Source: Musa acuminata AAA Group
Lineage: Eukaryota > Streptophyta > Magnoliopsida > Zingiberales > Musaceae
Length of the DNA stretch: 64,000 nucleotides
Assembly (NCBI RefSeq): GCF_036884655.1
Contig: NC_088357.1
Location: forward strand, 11,251,501-11,315,500
Direction of reading: 5' to 3'
Shown: one piece after another, positions 1 through 12,800 of the stretch
Numbering within the stretch: the stretch's first letter is position 1
Layout of the letters: the number at the start of each line of letters is the position of its first letter
The notes under the pieces: generated by a model
What the model was told of the DNA's origin: nothing
Database searches by the model: none
What the model saw: only the letters and a program-made list of their open reading frames with translations
Position numbers and translations under genes: made by a program

Positions 1-390
1 ATAGCGTCAATTAAAAAAATTGAACGTATTTTTCTAGCTAGACATTTTAGAGAAAGTGAGCACCAAAAACATCAGCCAGAACGGTTCCTTTATGCATGCC
101 GCTTATCACTTTACATAATCTTTGAGACTTCTTATTGTTTAACGATGACACATACAAAACTGATTTAGAGACTTAATACATGACATTAATTAGCATTTCA
201 TTTTGTTTTCTTTGGTTTTTGTTACGTGCAACGAGTTGCACAGTAGTCATTGATGTGCATGCAATATATGTATATTTATAGGGGATTGCCAAGTCAAGTT
301 GGATTTGGATGGGCAACTGGGCCACATGGCTTTATTGAGGTCTCGTTTGGTCTCGTAATGCTTCCTTTTGTGTGTGTGTTTGTACTGCAG
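1..390. other. Intergenic / upstream region of the FAM91 gene
   Basis: No gene is recognisable here. The DNA is AT-rich and probably holds the promoter of the FAM91 gene that starts just downstream. I cannot fix a TATA box or transcription start by eye. Confidence 0.4.
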
Positions 391-810
391 TTCCGATGTC
401 CTCAAGGATCCGTTTCCACTTCGGAGTCCGGTCCAGTGTCAGCGTTGAACTTGGATCCGCAGTTGGACGGAACCGGGTTCGGCCTCGCCACGAGAGTTAA
501 AGAGTTCCGATCCAGTCTTCAACGTCCCTCCTCCTCCTCGTCGCTTCTATTCTCAAAGCGCCCCCGGGAAGATCCAGCCGCGATTCCATCTCCCCGGTAC
601 CGATCTCGATCTGCGATTCCGTGGAATCCATCTTATCTCTCTCTCTCTCGTCTCAGATCTCTGACATTCTACTCGGTTTTTCTGGGGAATTCGAGGTCGA
701 CTGCAGATCCAATTCTCTATCGGGTATGTTTTGTTTGATTCCTAGTTATTTTTAAAAAAAGATCGGTGCATATGAGATTTCTTCTTTTCTTTTGGTTTTA
801 TCTTGTACAG
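391..810 (+). other. 5' UTR exon and first intron of the FAM91 gene
   Basis: A GC-richer stretch with a CTCTCTCT tract ends in a good donor (GG|GTATGTTTT, exon end 723). A T-rich intron with acceptor TTGTACAG (ending at 810) follows, 23 nt before the coding ATG at 834. This is the usual plant arrangement of a non-coding first exon. The left edge is a guess from base composition; the donor and acceptor are visible. Confidence 0.5.
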
Positions 811-833
811 TGGTTTAGTGTTTGATTTGGAGG

Positions 834-3800
834 ATGCAGCACGTTCCGGCGACGATTGAGGAGCAGCTCCTTCGGAAGGCGATCAGGGAAGAGAGCCCAT
901 GGGAGAATCTGCCGAAGAGACTTCAAACAATGCTGATTTCAAAAGAAGAGTGGCACAAAAGGTGCCGTTCTATAAATCATTATTGTGTTTATGCTAACTG
1001 GTTAGCTCGAGCATAGGCTAGTTATTTGCAATGAGCACAGGAAAATGTAACTTCACTGTCAAAATTTAGAAATAGAACCTGCAAATTGCTCTCTTTTCCC
1101 CAAACCAATAGTGAAACACTTTTATTTGGTCTTTGTCATCATGGAAATCTTGAACTTTAAATTATTATTGAATGAGCTCCATATGCTGTGTCTATTGAAT
1201 CTTTCTTTAATAGCTTACCAAAACTTTATGAGAGGATAACGGCATTCATGCCATCACCATACTGCTTGCATATGATTTCATGACATCATCATACTGCTTG
1301 CATAGGATAACAACATTTTATGTCGCCACCAACTCTTTGATTCTTTTATTTTCCTTTTCTTGCATGTCATCTGTGATTATTCTGTTGTCTTCTTACCAAA
1401 TAGATGTTTCCCTGTTGCTTTTTCTTTTCTCTTAGTGAATGAATGATTTCTATTTCTTGTATGTTTTTTTGCTTTCCTCTATGAGGAAGCCAAACATTTC
1501 TAGTTTGTTCATTCTGTGACCTGAAACCGGTCGGCTATGAACATTGATGTTTCTTTCTTTACCGTCATTTTATATTCTGCAAATTCCATGGAGGACGTGT
1601 TGTCAAGGCCTAACTTTTCATCATGGAGTGCAGGATCATAGATTACTGCATCAGAAAGCGTCTGCAGTGGAATCAGTGTTTTGCACGTAAAGTCTGTAAA
1701 GAAGGAGAATATTATGAAGAAATGATGTGCTATCTGCGAAAGAATCTTGCTGTAGGTCCTGGAACCCTTTATATATTAACTCACATTTTTCATCAACAGG
1801 TTATGATTTTACATGGTAGTTAAATTTGAGTCTGTCTGTTGATCTCTGTGATAATTAGTGGTTTTTTGCTTCTTGCCATCTCCACTATATTTTATTTTTC
1901 ACTTTCTTGACTTTTGGATTTGTGCTGTTTAATATCTTCGCTTTTAATTCTTTACTTTATCAATTTAAATTGCTACGTTTTCTCTGCAGTTATTTCCCTA
2001 TCATCTTGCGGAATATGTTTGTCGGGTACTGAGGGTGTCACCCTTCAGATATTATTGTGACATGATCTTTGAAGTTCTTAAAAATGGTAATGCCTGGTTC
2101 TTTCTAGCTCCTTTTACTTTCTTTTTGTCTCACCTTGAAGTGATTGATTCTAGTTTTTTTAAAGTCTTGCCAAAAGATGATTGCTTATGGTGCTGGTACT
2201 GAACATAGAACAATTTCAACTGAACAACAATTGATTTTGAACTTTAACTTGGGCAGTTATTAATTACTATAATACAGCTCTAGGTGGTATCCTTAACTGC
2301 CTGGATAAAATCCAGGCAGCATCGTAAGTTACTATGTTCAGTTTTGCCTAAATATATTTCAAATTTGATTTACAAGTAAAGGTCTCATGTGGCATATATT
2401 CCAGGTGAATATCTGTGTTTTTATTTGTATGTTACTGCTTTAAAGCTCTGATATAGGTCTCCTATAATATTATGTCTGTGTTGATTGTATCCTCTTTGTA
2501 GTGCTTGATCAGCCTTCTAGTCTCTCCTTTATTGATGGTTCCCATCTTTTCTTCTTGTCTTATATTTGTATGATATTATAAAAGGGTAACTGCCTCTCAG
2601 GAATATACGTGTGCTTTATGACCGGGGAAAAACTGTATTCATATATACTGATGTTCCAGAAACATTTTTGCAGAGCAACCTTATGATAGCATCCCCAATT
2701 TCAGTGCTGCAGATGCTGTGAGGCTGACAGGAATTGGACGTAATGAATACATTGATATTATGAACAAGTGCAGATCAAAGGTCTTTTATTTCCTTATCAC
2801 ATGTGCATAGAAAGGGTTTGCCTTTTTCTTTTGTTAGTGGGAACTAGTTTATTTTGACTGTATGTTTGTTTTGGCTTAATGAACTTTAGATAATTCATAT
2901 CTTGTCAAATCCAAATTAGTCGGTGATTTTCTGTGGAATTCTCAATTCTTGTGCATTCATCAATTTGCCTCCATGCAATCTTACTACATCTTGAATGAAC
3001 TGGTAGATATTTAGGCATGTGGTGCACAGGTATGTGTGTACAAGAACAGAATAAATAGTAGAAACGCACACACATATACTATGGATAACATATATATTAT
3101 ATATAAAAAAGACGACAAGGCTCCCACTAGTGTGCGGTATGAGGAGGTCTGATTTAAGGAGTATAATTTCGAGTATCAGACCTGTATAGGTTGATGGCTG
3201 GACTAGTAGGAGTCCAGTCTATGCTGATATATGGATTCACAGTAGCTGATATGTACCACAATATATGTTTTGTTGGTGTGGGAGGCAGGGTCGGGGGAGA
3301 GGATGAAGAGAAAAGAAGAGGAAGAAAGAAGGAAGAAGGAGAAAGAAGAAAGAAGAAAGTGAGGAGGGGAGGAGGAAAAAACATATTGACCAGGTGGTGG
3401 CAAGTAGGCGATGGCGGGCGAAGTGGAGAGAGTGATGCGGAGGTTACAGTGAAGTTGAGGCCCAATCACTATCCCTAAAAGCCCCAATACTTCCTTTAAA
3501 ATAAAAAAATCAAAACTGAGCAGTTGTTGCTTAAAGAAAAGAATGGACTACACACTAGTGGTCGAGACAATCTCGGTTCACATTTGGGCCAATAAAAAAT
3601 TGAGCAGTTAATTCTTATGAAAGCTCAATGATGGGAAAAGATTTATTTGGCTGACCCAAGTATTCAACACATCACCTTTTGCAATTCACAATTCCAAAGA
3701 AAATGTTGTTTTTGCCCTTTCTGTCAGGAAGCCCAAAGATAGGTGAAACCATCCAAAGCCTGTTTCTAAATATTGATAGATTTCAATCTTCCGTCAAGAA

Positions 3801-6800
3801 AAAAGCAAATAGTTGTCAACAAAACATAAATGTGGTATCCTTAACTGCCTGGATGAAATCCAAACTCTTTGCTTTGAGTCAAGTTCATAATCTTCCTTGT
3901 CAAATATTTAATAACAATGACAAACCAATAAGGAGATATGCTGACATGAGCACCTTTTTTGGGTCTTTGTTTTCGACAGGAAAGAAATCCATAAGTTCAC
4001 AATTTAAATATCATGAGCTAGAAACCCATTTAACTCTGCTATGAGGGAATTAGATGTATATGCATTTATTTTGTTTTTCATATGTCTGTGATATTTTTTT
4101 TGAAATTAATAACTGAAAATCATTAATGCAAGTTGTTGTGATAATCATTTTTATCCGGTTCTTATCTTAATCATTAATGAATTCTTGTGTTCACATTTGG
4201 TTGGTATGGTATCTATAATTTACTCAACTTCACTGATTATCAACTTCTGCACAGATGATATCAATGCAACTTTTTTTAGTAACATGATGTTAGAGGAAGT
4301 TATTTCATGTTGTTTTTGTCTATTTTTCTCTCTTCTTGTCTGTTTTTTTTAAATTTCTGGTACCTGTGGTTGGTTTGTTGTTCCCTTGACTATTATGTTC
4401 TCTTGGGGGTCTCCAGAAATTTATGTGGAAGCTGAACAAGTCAATTGCTAAGGAATTGTTGCCCACACAACCTGTGGATTTCCCAGTTGAACCATGGTGG
4501 GGAGTTTGTCTTGTTAACTTTACATTGGAAGAGTTTAAGGTGCAGCTTCTTACAAAATTTGTTCATAAATCAACATAAATACATAAATATATCTGACAAA
4601 TGAGCTTGATAGATTATCTCACCTGCATTTCCACTTTTTATCCATGACCACATGTGTTATCACATTTTTATATAACTAATTTAAGAAAAAAAATCATGAA
4701 ATTAATGCCACTTCTGTCTTGGTGATGTCAATACCCAATTATACTGAATATAACTGTTATAGTAATATAATTTACTCCTATAGAAACTCACAGAAGAGGA
4801 AATGGCAACAATAGACAAGGTCTGCAAGGAGGAAGTAAATTCATTTATTCTTTTTGATCCCGACATTGTAAGAGGTCTTCACAAAAGGGGATTGATGTAC
4901 TTCGATGTCCCTGTTTATTCTGATGATCGGTTTAAAGGTATGCATGGCAATAATCATCTATCATATGAAATTATATTCATCTTAAATATGGATCAATATG
5001 GTTACATATTTGTGCCCCAAAGACTAAAGACTCATGCTTTGTTGAGGAGTTGATTTTCTTAAAACTATTTTCTTGAATTTTTGTATTGTTAACATTTTCC
5101 ACAATACATATCTACATATGTGAATGTACACACATGCATAACAGAAATCAATACACAAATGTATAACTAGATACACATGGATGTTGGCAAGTAGTTTACT
5201 TTCATAATTCATGATCCATCTTTCTCTGATTTCTGACCTTTTCTCATTCTCAATACTGAACTAAGTATATGCTTAATGGAAGAAAATCTGGATTCAATAC
5301 TGCATATTTGCTTTGTTGATGGTTTACATCTCCCCTTTCTTGGTGTACGTATTATCCTAGTTCTCCATTTTCATTCCGTCCTCTTAATTATGATTAAACT
5401 TTTCTTATATGATATAGAGTTGTGGATTGTTGTACCGGTCCACTCTGCTAAGTATGACAAACACTTGTTGTTTTAACAAAAATATGGGTATATAGATTTT
5501 CCTATAGTGATGGTACACCTTGGATCAAGGTAAACCATGGTATAGGTTACTACAGGTTTAGTACATGGTGTCTTGAGCCAAATCAAAGATTGTGGTATGT
5601 CAACTGATATAGGCCTAGTATAATCCAATTTGATACTAGATTGGTATAAACTGCTGCCAAGAGATACAGGATTTATGTAAGACCCTATTCTTGCTCCAGT
5701 AAAACTAATTCAGCATAATCAAATGCCATCAGAGTAGATTGATACCATTAGAGTAGATCGAATACCATAGATGGTATTCAGCATAATCGAATACCATCAG
5801 AGTAGATTGATATAAATGCCAATCAAATTTAACCTAATTGTACAGGTGGAACTTCTAGCACAAATTATCCAGGAGACTCTGATTCACTGGATCTAATCTA
5901 GTGTGCTCTGCATTTTCAGTACTACCTCGATGTCTATCAACATCACACTATATGAGACTAATGTCAGGTAAATTTTAAAAATTAGGATTGGTAGCCCCTT
6001 AACCCCCACTGTCACTTGTTGCAGTTTTAAGTTTATTAGATGCAAATGCATTGCTTTTGAGATGATATATTTTGTTCGGTTAGATATTATGATTCTTGGC
6101 ATATCTCACTAAATTATCACTTCTTTTAGGATGGTATGCTCATGATATATTATTATAGCCCCAGATGATACATACCACAAATTGATGTGTTATTATTTAC
6201 AGCATAAAAATTGAAAAAAAGAAAATGTTCATTTGTTGGTCCAACCAAGAGGAGTGAAAGTGCTGCTCATTGTACGAATACTAGTCCAAGAGGTGATCAA
6301 AATGTGTCCTGTATGCAATATAACAAACTTCTATCAGGCAACATGTCTTATTTATTTTCTTGCTAAGATATAACAGATGTTGAATTTCTTTAGCAACATT
6401 TCAAAAAGGCTGGACCAATATGAACCAAGCGATATTTATCAATCCGTCTAGCGAATGGGACATGGACCAAGCAATTTTGTCGGGTCTAGTTTGGATCATG
6501 GGTTACTGAGTGGTAAAGCTATCAAATTGAGCTTACCATCTAGATTTAGATTGTTGGACCCAATCTATGGGGCAGTAAGCCTACTGCCAGTAAATGGATC
6601 CAATAAAGATGCCTTACCTTTAAATCCCCTATTCCACCTTTTCTCTCCTCTTTCACCTTTTTTAATGTCGTTCCTATTCCCAACTCAATTTTCCCCTAAT
6701 TTTTCTCTCAATCCCACTCTTCAAGTTCTATCAAATCGGAAGTCAATCTCAATCAATTGAAGCCTCATTTTTAAGACCAGAACCAGTTTTTCTCCCAAAA

Positions 6801-9800
6801 AAGGTAAATTGAAGTTTAACTTTCAAATGAGTCACATTTAGTTTATAGTTTAAGGGTTAGATTCCTTGTCTTGAAAGATAATTATTGGGCAATTTATCAG
6901 AAAAAGCTCCTAGTAATGGGTTTTTTTCCAAATAGCATCCCCATATTTAGTTTTTACTAGGGGATGCCCTTTTTTCTGGATTTTGATCAAAATACCCTCA
7001 AAAGAAATATAAAAAGATGGTAATTGTCCTTTGACAAGGTTTGACTCAATTTTTTTATACTGAAACTGAATATTGGTTTTTTTAAGTTGAACCGGGTCAG
7101 ACTGGTTCAACTAAAGCCATAACTATTCAATTTGATTTAATTGAGCCCTAGATTACCCCTTGAGCTTTTTAAATTATCCCCGTATCCTCTACCTCCACTC
7201 TACCTCCTCCTCCTCCCACTCCATCGTCTCCTCCCTCTCCCTGTTAGTTTTCCTCGTCCTCAGCCTCCTCCAACTCCACCTTCGCCTCCTCCTCGTCCCA
7301 CTCCACCACCTCCTCCCCCTCCCCCTTAGCTTCCTCCTCCACCTCCACCTCCGCCTTGCCCCCTCTCCCTCCCCCTCACCCTCATCCACCTCCCTCACTC
7401 CCTTCTACTCCTTTTTTTCTTTCTACTCCTCCATTGCTCCCTCCCTCACATTTTGCCTAGATTAGCCATTACATTTGAGTTACGCTCGAATCACACTCAT
7501 TTACAGAACATATAAAAAATATATATTAATTTTTATATAAAATATTTTATTTTAAAAATTAATCACCCTAAATTCATACAAAAATAAAAAAAATGATACT
7601 AAACATATTATCATCTCACCCTAGTGGTTCCAGAGAAATTTAGATAGATTTGATGAAAATTCAAAGAGTTACACTTGCGTTACACTTGATTACAGATTCA
7701 ATTCAAAAAAAATTTATTTTAAAAATTAATCATCCTAAATTCATATAAAAATAAAAAAGTGACAGTAAACATATTATTATCTTACCCTAGTAGTTTTGGA
7801 GAAGTTTAGATAGAATTGGTAAAAATTCATTAACTTACCCTTGTGTGACACTCGTGTTACGCTTAAGTTATATTTAATCAAAATTCAATCTAGAAATATT
7901 CTATTTGTAAAATTAATCATCTTAAATTCATGTAAAAAAATGACAGTAAACATATTGTTATCTTACCTTAGTAGTTCTGGAGAAGTTTGAATATATTTGA
8001 TGAAAATTCAATAACTTATGCTCGATCACCAATTTAGCCCGAAAATATCATATTTGAAAATTTATTCACTCTAAAATAATAAAAAATTAAAAAAATGATA
8101 CTAAATATCTTAGAATTATGTGCTAGTAGTTTTGGAGAAGTTTGGATTGGTTTGATAAATATGCCTTAGTTACACTCAAGTTATACTTATGTTACACTCG
8201 TTCGCAGATTCAACATAGTTCGATTTGATCCATTGTGATCGTACCCATCCTAATTCGAAGCGAGTCACGTGGTGCCCAAATTAGACCAAACTGACCCTTG
8301 AATCTGTCGCTTGAAGTAGCCCAGTTCAAGGGCATCATTGGGATTTTTTAAAAAAGGGTCCCCTTGGTAAAAACCAATTATGGGGGTGTCATTTTATCAC
8401 GGACTTAGCTGAAATTACCTAAGTTGTGAGGCATCCTTACGGCAAAGTCACAGACTTAGTTGGAGTTGCCTAAGTCGTGAAGCACCGTTGCACTAACTTC
8501 TTGGACTTAGTTGGGATTGCCTAAGTTATGAAGTGCCCTTGCGATATGCGTCCGCAAAGAGTCAGCCAATTTGTAACATCGCTCAAGTCCCTGACGACCC
8601 GTGAAAAAAGCAAGTTGATTAGTTTAAAAACGAGCAACCGACAAGTCCTGATGTCTCGTAAAGAGGGTAGGTTTACAAGCAATTTAGCAAATAATTTGAG
8701 TGCAAGAGAGAAAAGAGAGGAAGGAGAAATCAGGGACTTTAGAGGGAAAAACGAATAATCTCAAGTCCATAAACGATTGCTCACCGGGTGTTGGGCGCAA
8801 TGACAAGTTCCCGTCAAGTTAACGTGCGAACTTGTGTAAACCGATTAATGCCCAACACTATCCCGAAGTCCCATCCACCCCTGTGCCATTTGGGGGGTTC
8901 TAGGGGTCTAAGATGGCTATGGTCTGCAGAAAACAGGCCATGACACGCAAAAACGGAGCTATTTTAGGGCAGTTTTGCTCGCCGTAGTGAGCAGTTGCAC
9001 TGCAGCGCTACGAACTGTTCTTGGTTACATTTTTCAAGCAAAAAACACATGAAACCAAGGCAAAACATGCTGCTTAGCATCTGTACAAGCATGCAAAAGC
9101 GACGAACGATTCGTTAATTGAAGATGTGGGTGCACAACAGTCGTTTGTGACATTCTCCCCCACTTAAACTATCGACACCCTCATCGACGCTTGTTGGTAG
9201 GCTTTAATAACTGCTTCTTCGTGTCGTAGGGCGTCTTCAGGCTACTAGTTGGTTTTTGTTCGGGGAAGCTTTCGCCACTTCACCAGGTATTCGGTTTGCT
9301 CTGCTCCGTTAGGTAAGTTTATCTTGCAATCTGCTAAAATGGTTTCAACTTGCTTCTCGTATGAGGCTCTGGTGGGGGGTAGCCGAGTTGGAACATTTCG
9401 AGAAGCATCTTGCGGATCTGAGTGGTAGGCTTTCAAGTTGCTTACGTTGAAGACATTGTGAATTTTGAGCCACGCTAGTAGTTGCAACTTGTAGGAGACA
9501 TTGCCTAACCTGCTGATAATTGGGAAAGGTTCTTCGTACTTGCGCATAAATTCCTTGTGCACTTTATGTCTAAAGAACACCAAGTCGCCAACTTTAAACT
9601 CCTGTGGTCGCTTTCCCAAGTCTGCCCACTTCTTCACCTTTTTGGCCGCCTTCTCCAAGTAAGCCCATACAATATCCATATTTCGATGTCATTTCTTCGC
9701 AAAGTAATATGCATATGAACTACTCTCGGTATAACCGATCGCCAAGGTGTGAGGAGTTGATGGTTGTTGTCCCGTAATGATCTCGAAGGGGCTTTTGTTA

Positions 9801-12800
9801 GATGCAGAGCTCAGCTGCAAGTTGTAGATAATTGGGCAATGTCAAACAGCTTCATCCAATCTCGTTGGTTAGCACTCACGTAGTGCCGAAGATATTGCTC
9901 AAGGAGCGAATTTATTCTTTCAGTTTGGCCATCTGTTTGGGAATGGAGGCTTGTGGAGAAGTTTAACTTGGACCCTAGCAATTTGAATAGCTTGGTCCAG
10001 AATCGTCCCAAGAACCGAGCATCTCGATCACTAATGATATTGTGCGGGACTCCTCAATACTTCACCACATTCTTCATCATCAACTTGGCAACCTCCTCTG
10101 TTGAACAGTATAGGAGTGCAGCAATGAGTGTTGCATGCTTTGAAAACTGATCGACCACCATGAGTATTGATCTGAGTCCCCCTACTGCCGGTAAGCTTGA
10201 TATGAAGTCCAAGGAAATACTCTCCTACGATCTTTTTGGTACGGGTAACGACTCCAAAAGTCTCACTGGCTTCCGCTGCTCTACGTTATCTTGTTAGCAA
10301 GCAAAGCATGTTCGAACATATTCTTCCACATCAGTCCCTATCTTTGGCCAATAGAAGGCCTTCTCCACGAGAGCCAATGTTCGGTGAATGCCCGAATGTC
10401 CAACTCACAAGGAATCGTGACACTCTCTCAAGAATTCACGCCTCAAATTGTTCATTTAAGGAACATAAACCCTATTCCTTTTGGTGTAGATGAGTCCCTC
10501 CTGGACCTAAATTCGTCGTGTCTTGCCTTCTTTGATTAGTTGCATTAGGGTTATTGCCTCGAGATCACAGTGTAGTCCATCCCTGATTCTGGAAAGGAAG
10601 TTGGATTGCAACTGACTTGCTTGGCCTTCGCCTTCCAACTGTATTGCATTCACCAGCTCCACTTTCCGGCTCAACGCATCGGTCATGACATTTGCTCTTC
10701 TGGACTTGTACTTTATTGTCATATCAAACTCAGCTAGGAAGTCCTACCATCATATTGACTTTGGGAGAGTTTCTTCTGAGTTTGGAAGTAACTCAAAGCG
10801 ATGTTGTCCGTCCTTAGCACAAATCGCGATCCGAGAAGGTAGTGCTGCCAAACTTGTAGATAGTGGACCACTGCTATCTTCTCCTTCTCGTGCACTGGGT
10901 ACTACTACTTGGTCTTGTTGAGATTACGACTCTTGTAGACCACCGGGTGACCCTCCTGTATGGGTACTCCCCCAATAGCGAAGTCTAAAGCATCTATATA
11001 GACTTCGAAGGGCTTCCCATAGTCCGACAATTTGAGTATCGGTTCTTCCAACACAGCAGCCTTTAGATTTTGAAATGCCGCTTCGCAGTTATCGGACCAT
11101 CGCCAAGGCTTTTGTTTCAGTAACTCCGTCAGTGGAGTTGTGCGCTTCGAATACCCAATTATGAAGCACTGATAGTAGTTGACGAAACCATTGAAGGATC
11201 TCAGCTCCGACACCTTCTTTGGTGTTCGCCATTCCGCCATAGCTTGCACATTTGATTTATCCATCTAAATAGATCCGTCATCGATTCCACCATAGCTTGC
11301 ACCTTCATTTGAGCAAAATAACACTTCTCCCTTCTCACGAACAAAGTGTTCTTCCTGAGGACCTTGAAAATTGTTTGAAGGTGCTCGACATGCTCCTCGA
11401 GTGTTTGGTTGTAAACGATGATGTTGTCCAAGTAGCCGACCACAAACTGAAAGATGTGATAGGGCCAAAACTCTAGGCATACAAATATGCACACAACAAT
11501 CCTTATAGCCAGCCTAAGATGTGATAGGGCCAAACTAAAAGAGGCACCCAGATCACTTCTAAGCTTGAGACGAATGACTTTGTCTTCTCAAGAGGCTCAG
11601 GTGGCCAGGAACAGGGGCCTTAACACTACCTCAGCAGCCTGAGTATGCATGGGCACCTTCAGGAACATTTAGTGTATCTTGCATAAAAGTTAGATCAACT
11701 TTTAAAATTTCATGGGCCAATGGGATCGAGTTGTAGATGGATTAGGTTTCGGCTCAATGCACATAAGACCTTGTCATCTTGGGTCAGTCCTAATTCTATC
11801 CAAACTCTTTCAAATTTACTCTTGGTAAGCTTGGAGTATAGACTAAATTTGTTGTAAGGGATAAGAATTTTGACTCTATTGGGAATCCCAGTCGAAGAAC
11901 AGCTTGATTGCCCAACTTGGGTAGTAGGATGGTGACTAATTGTTGGATGGGGCCACCTATCAATGAATGCTGCAAACCAGCTTCTAGTCTACCTAAAGGA
12001 GATGACAATAGTCAATTTTTTTAGGTTCTGATTAGTGTTTATGTATTAATATTTAATATGTATGAGTTCATAGAGCACTTGGGTACATGTCTTGTCACTT
12101 GAATAATAATGGTACAATTCTCCCTCCTCTCTTCTCTATATCTCTCTTGAAGATGACCTTCTTCCTCAAAGAAAAAGGCACTTGACATGTGATGACTGTT
12201 TTGTCATGTTCAGCTATCATATATTATTTGCCTAATATCTATATAATAACCATTGCTAACATAAGGTTCAAGTCATAATCTAATCTGTATCAATTCTGAA
12301 ACACAGAAACTGCTTCAACAACAAACAGCCTTATCTCCATCGTAGTTTCCCTTTTGTCATTGATTTCTTAATATCATTCTCGCTCTTGCCTTTTCTTTGT
12401 TGTAACACTCGCTTCTCTTTGATATAATTCTTTGAGATAATTTTGACATAGCTCATTTTCTCGAGCATTATATTTCTATGGAAAAACAAATAACTCTAGC
12501 ACTGCTCTTAAAATTTTATCATTACACTTGTATGTCTTTGTAAGTTTGCAATAGAAATGGACCTGCAAATATTACCATTTAATGTGTTTGCAGAAACACC
12601 TGTATCTTGTGCTGATGTTCATAGGTTTTTATATATTTATAACTCTCAAATCTCTGCATAAAATTTTCTGTTATCACATTGCACGTGGCATTAAAATCAT
12701 AGTATTTTCTAATGCAACAAGTGTTTGAGTTTATGTTACAACATAGTAAGCTGTAATTCCTTCATTATAGTTTTTTGTGTGCATCCTTCTAGTACTATGA

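Larger units (their letters stand above)
6930..8395. mobile_element. Inverted-repeat-bounded element (~1.5 kb) in FAM91 intron 7
   Basis: A ~47-nt segment at 6930-6976 (containing GCATCCCCATATTTAGTTTTT) is matched by the reverse complement of 8350-8395 (ACACCCCCATAATTGGTTTTT) with scattered mismatches. Between them are a CT-rich tract and four degenerate copies of a ~165-bp repeat, and no coding frame. This is what a non-autonomous TIR DNA transposon looks like. The superfamily is uncertain and I saw no clear target-site duplication. The right inverted repeat abuts the gypsy LTR that starts near 8398. Confidence 0.55.

Noticed and set aside
7189..7398. Arg/Glu/Gly-rich minus-strand open frame
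   Set aside because: It is translated from the CT-rich low-complexity tract.
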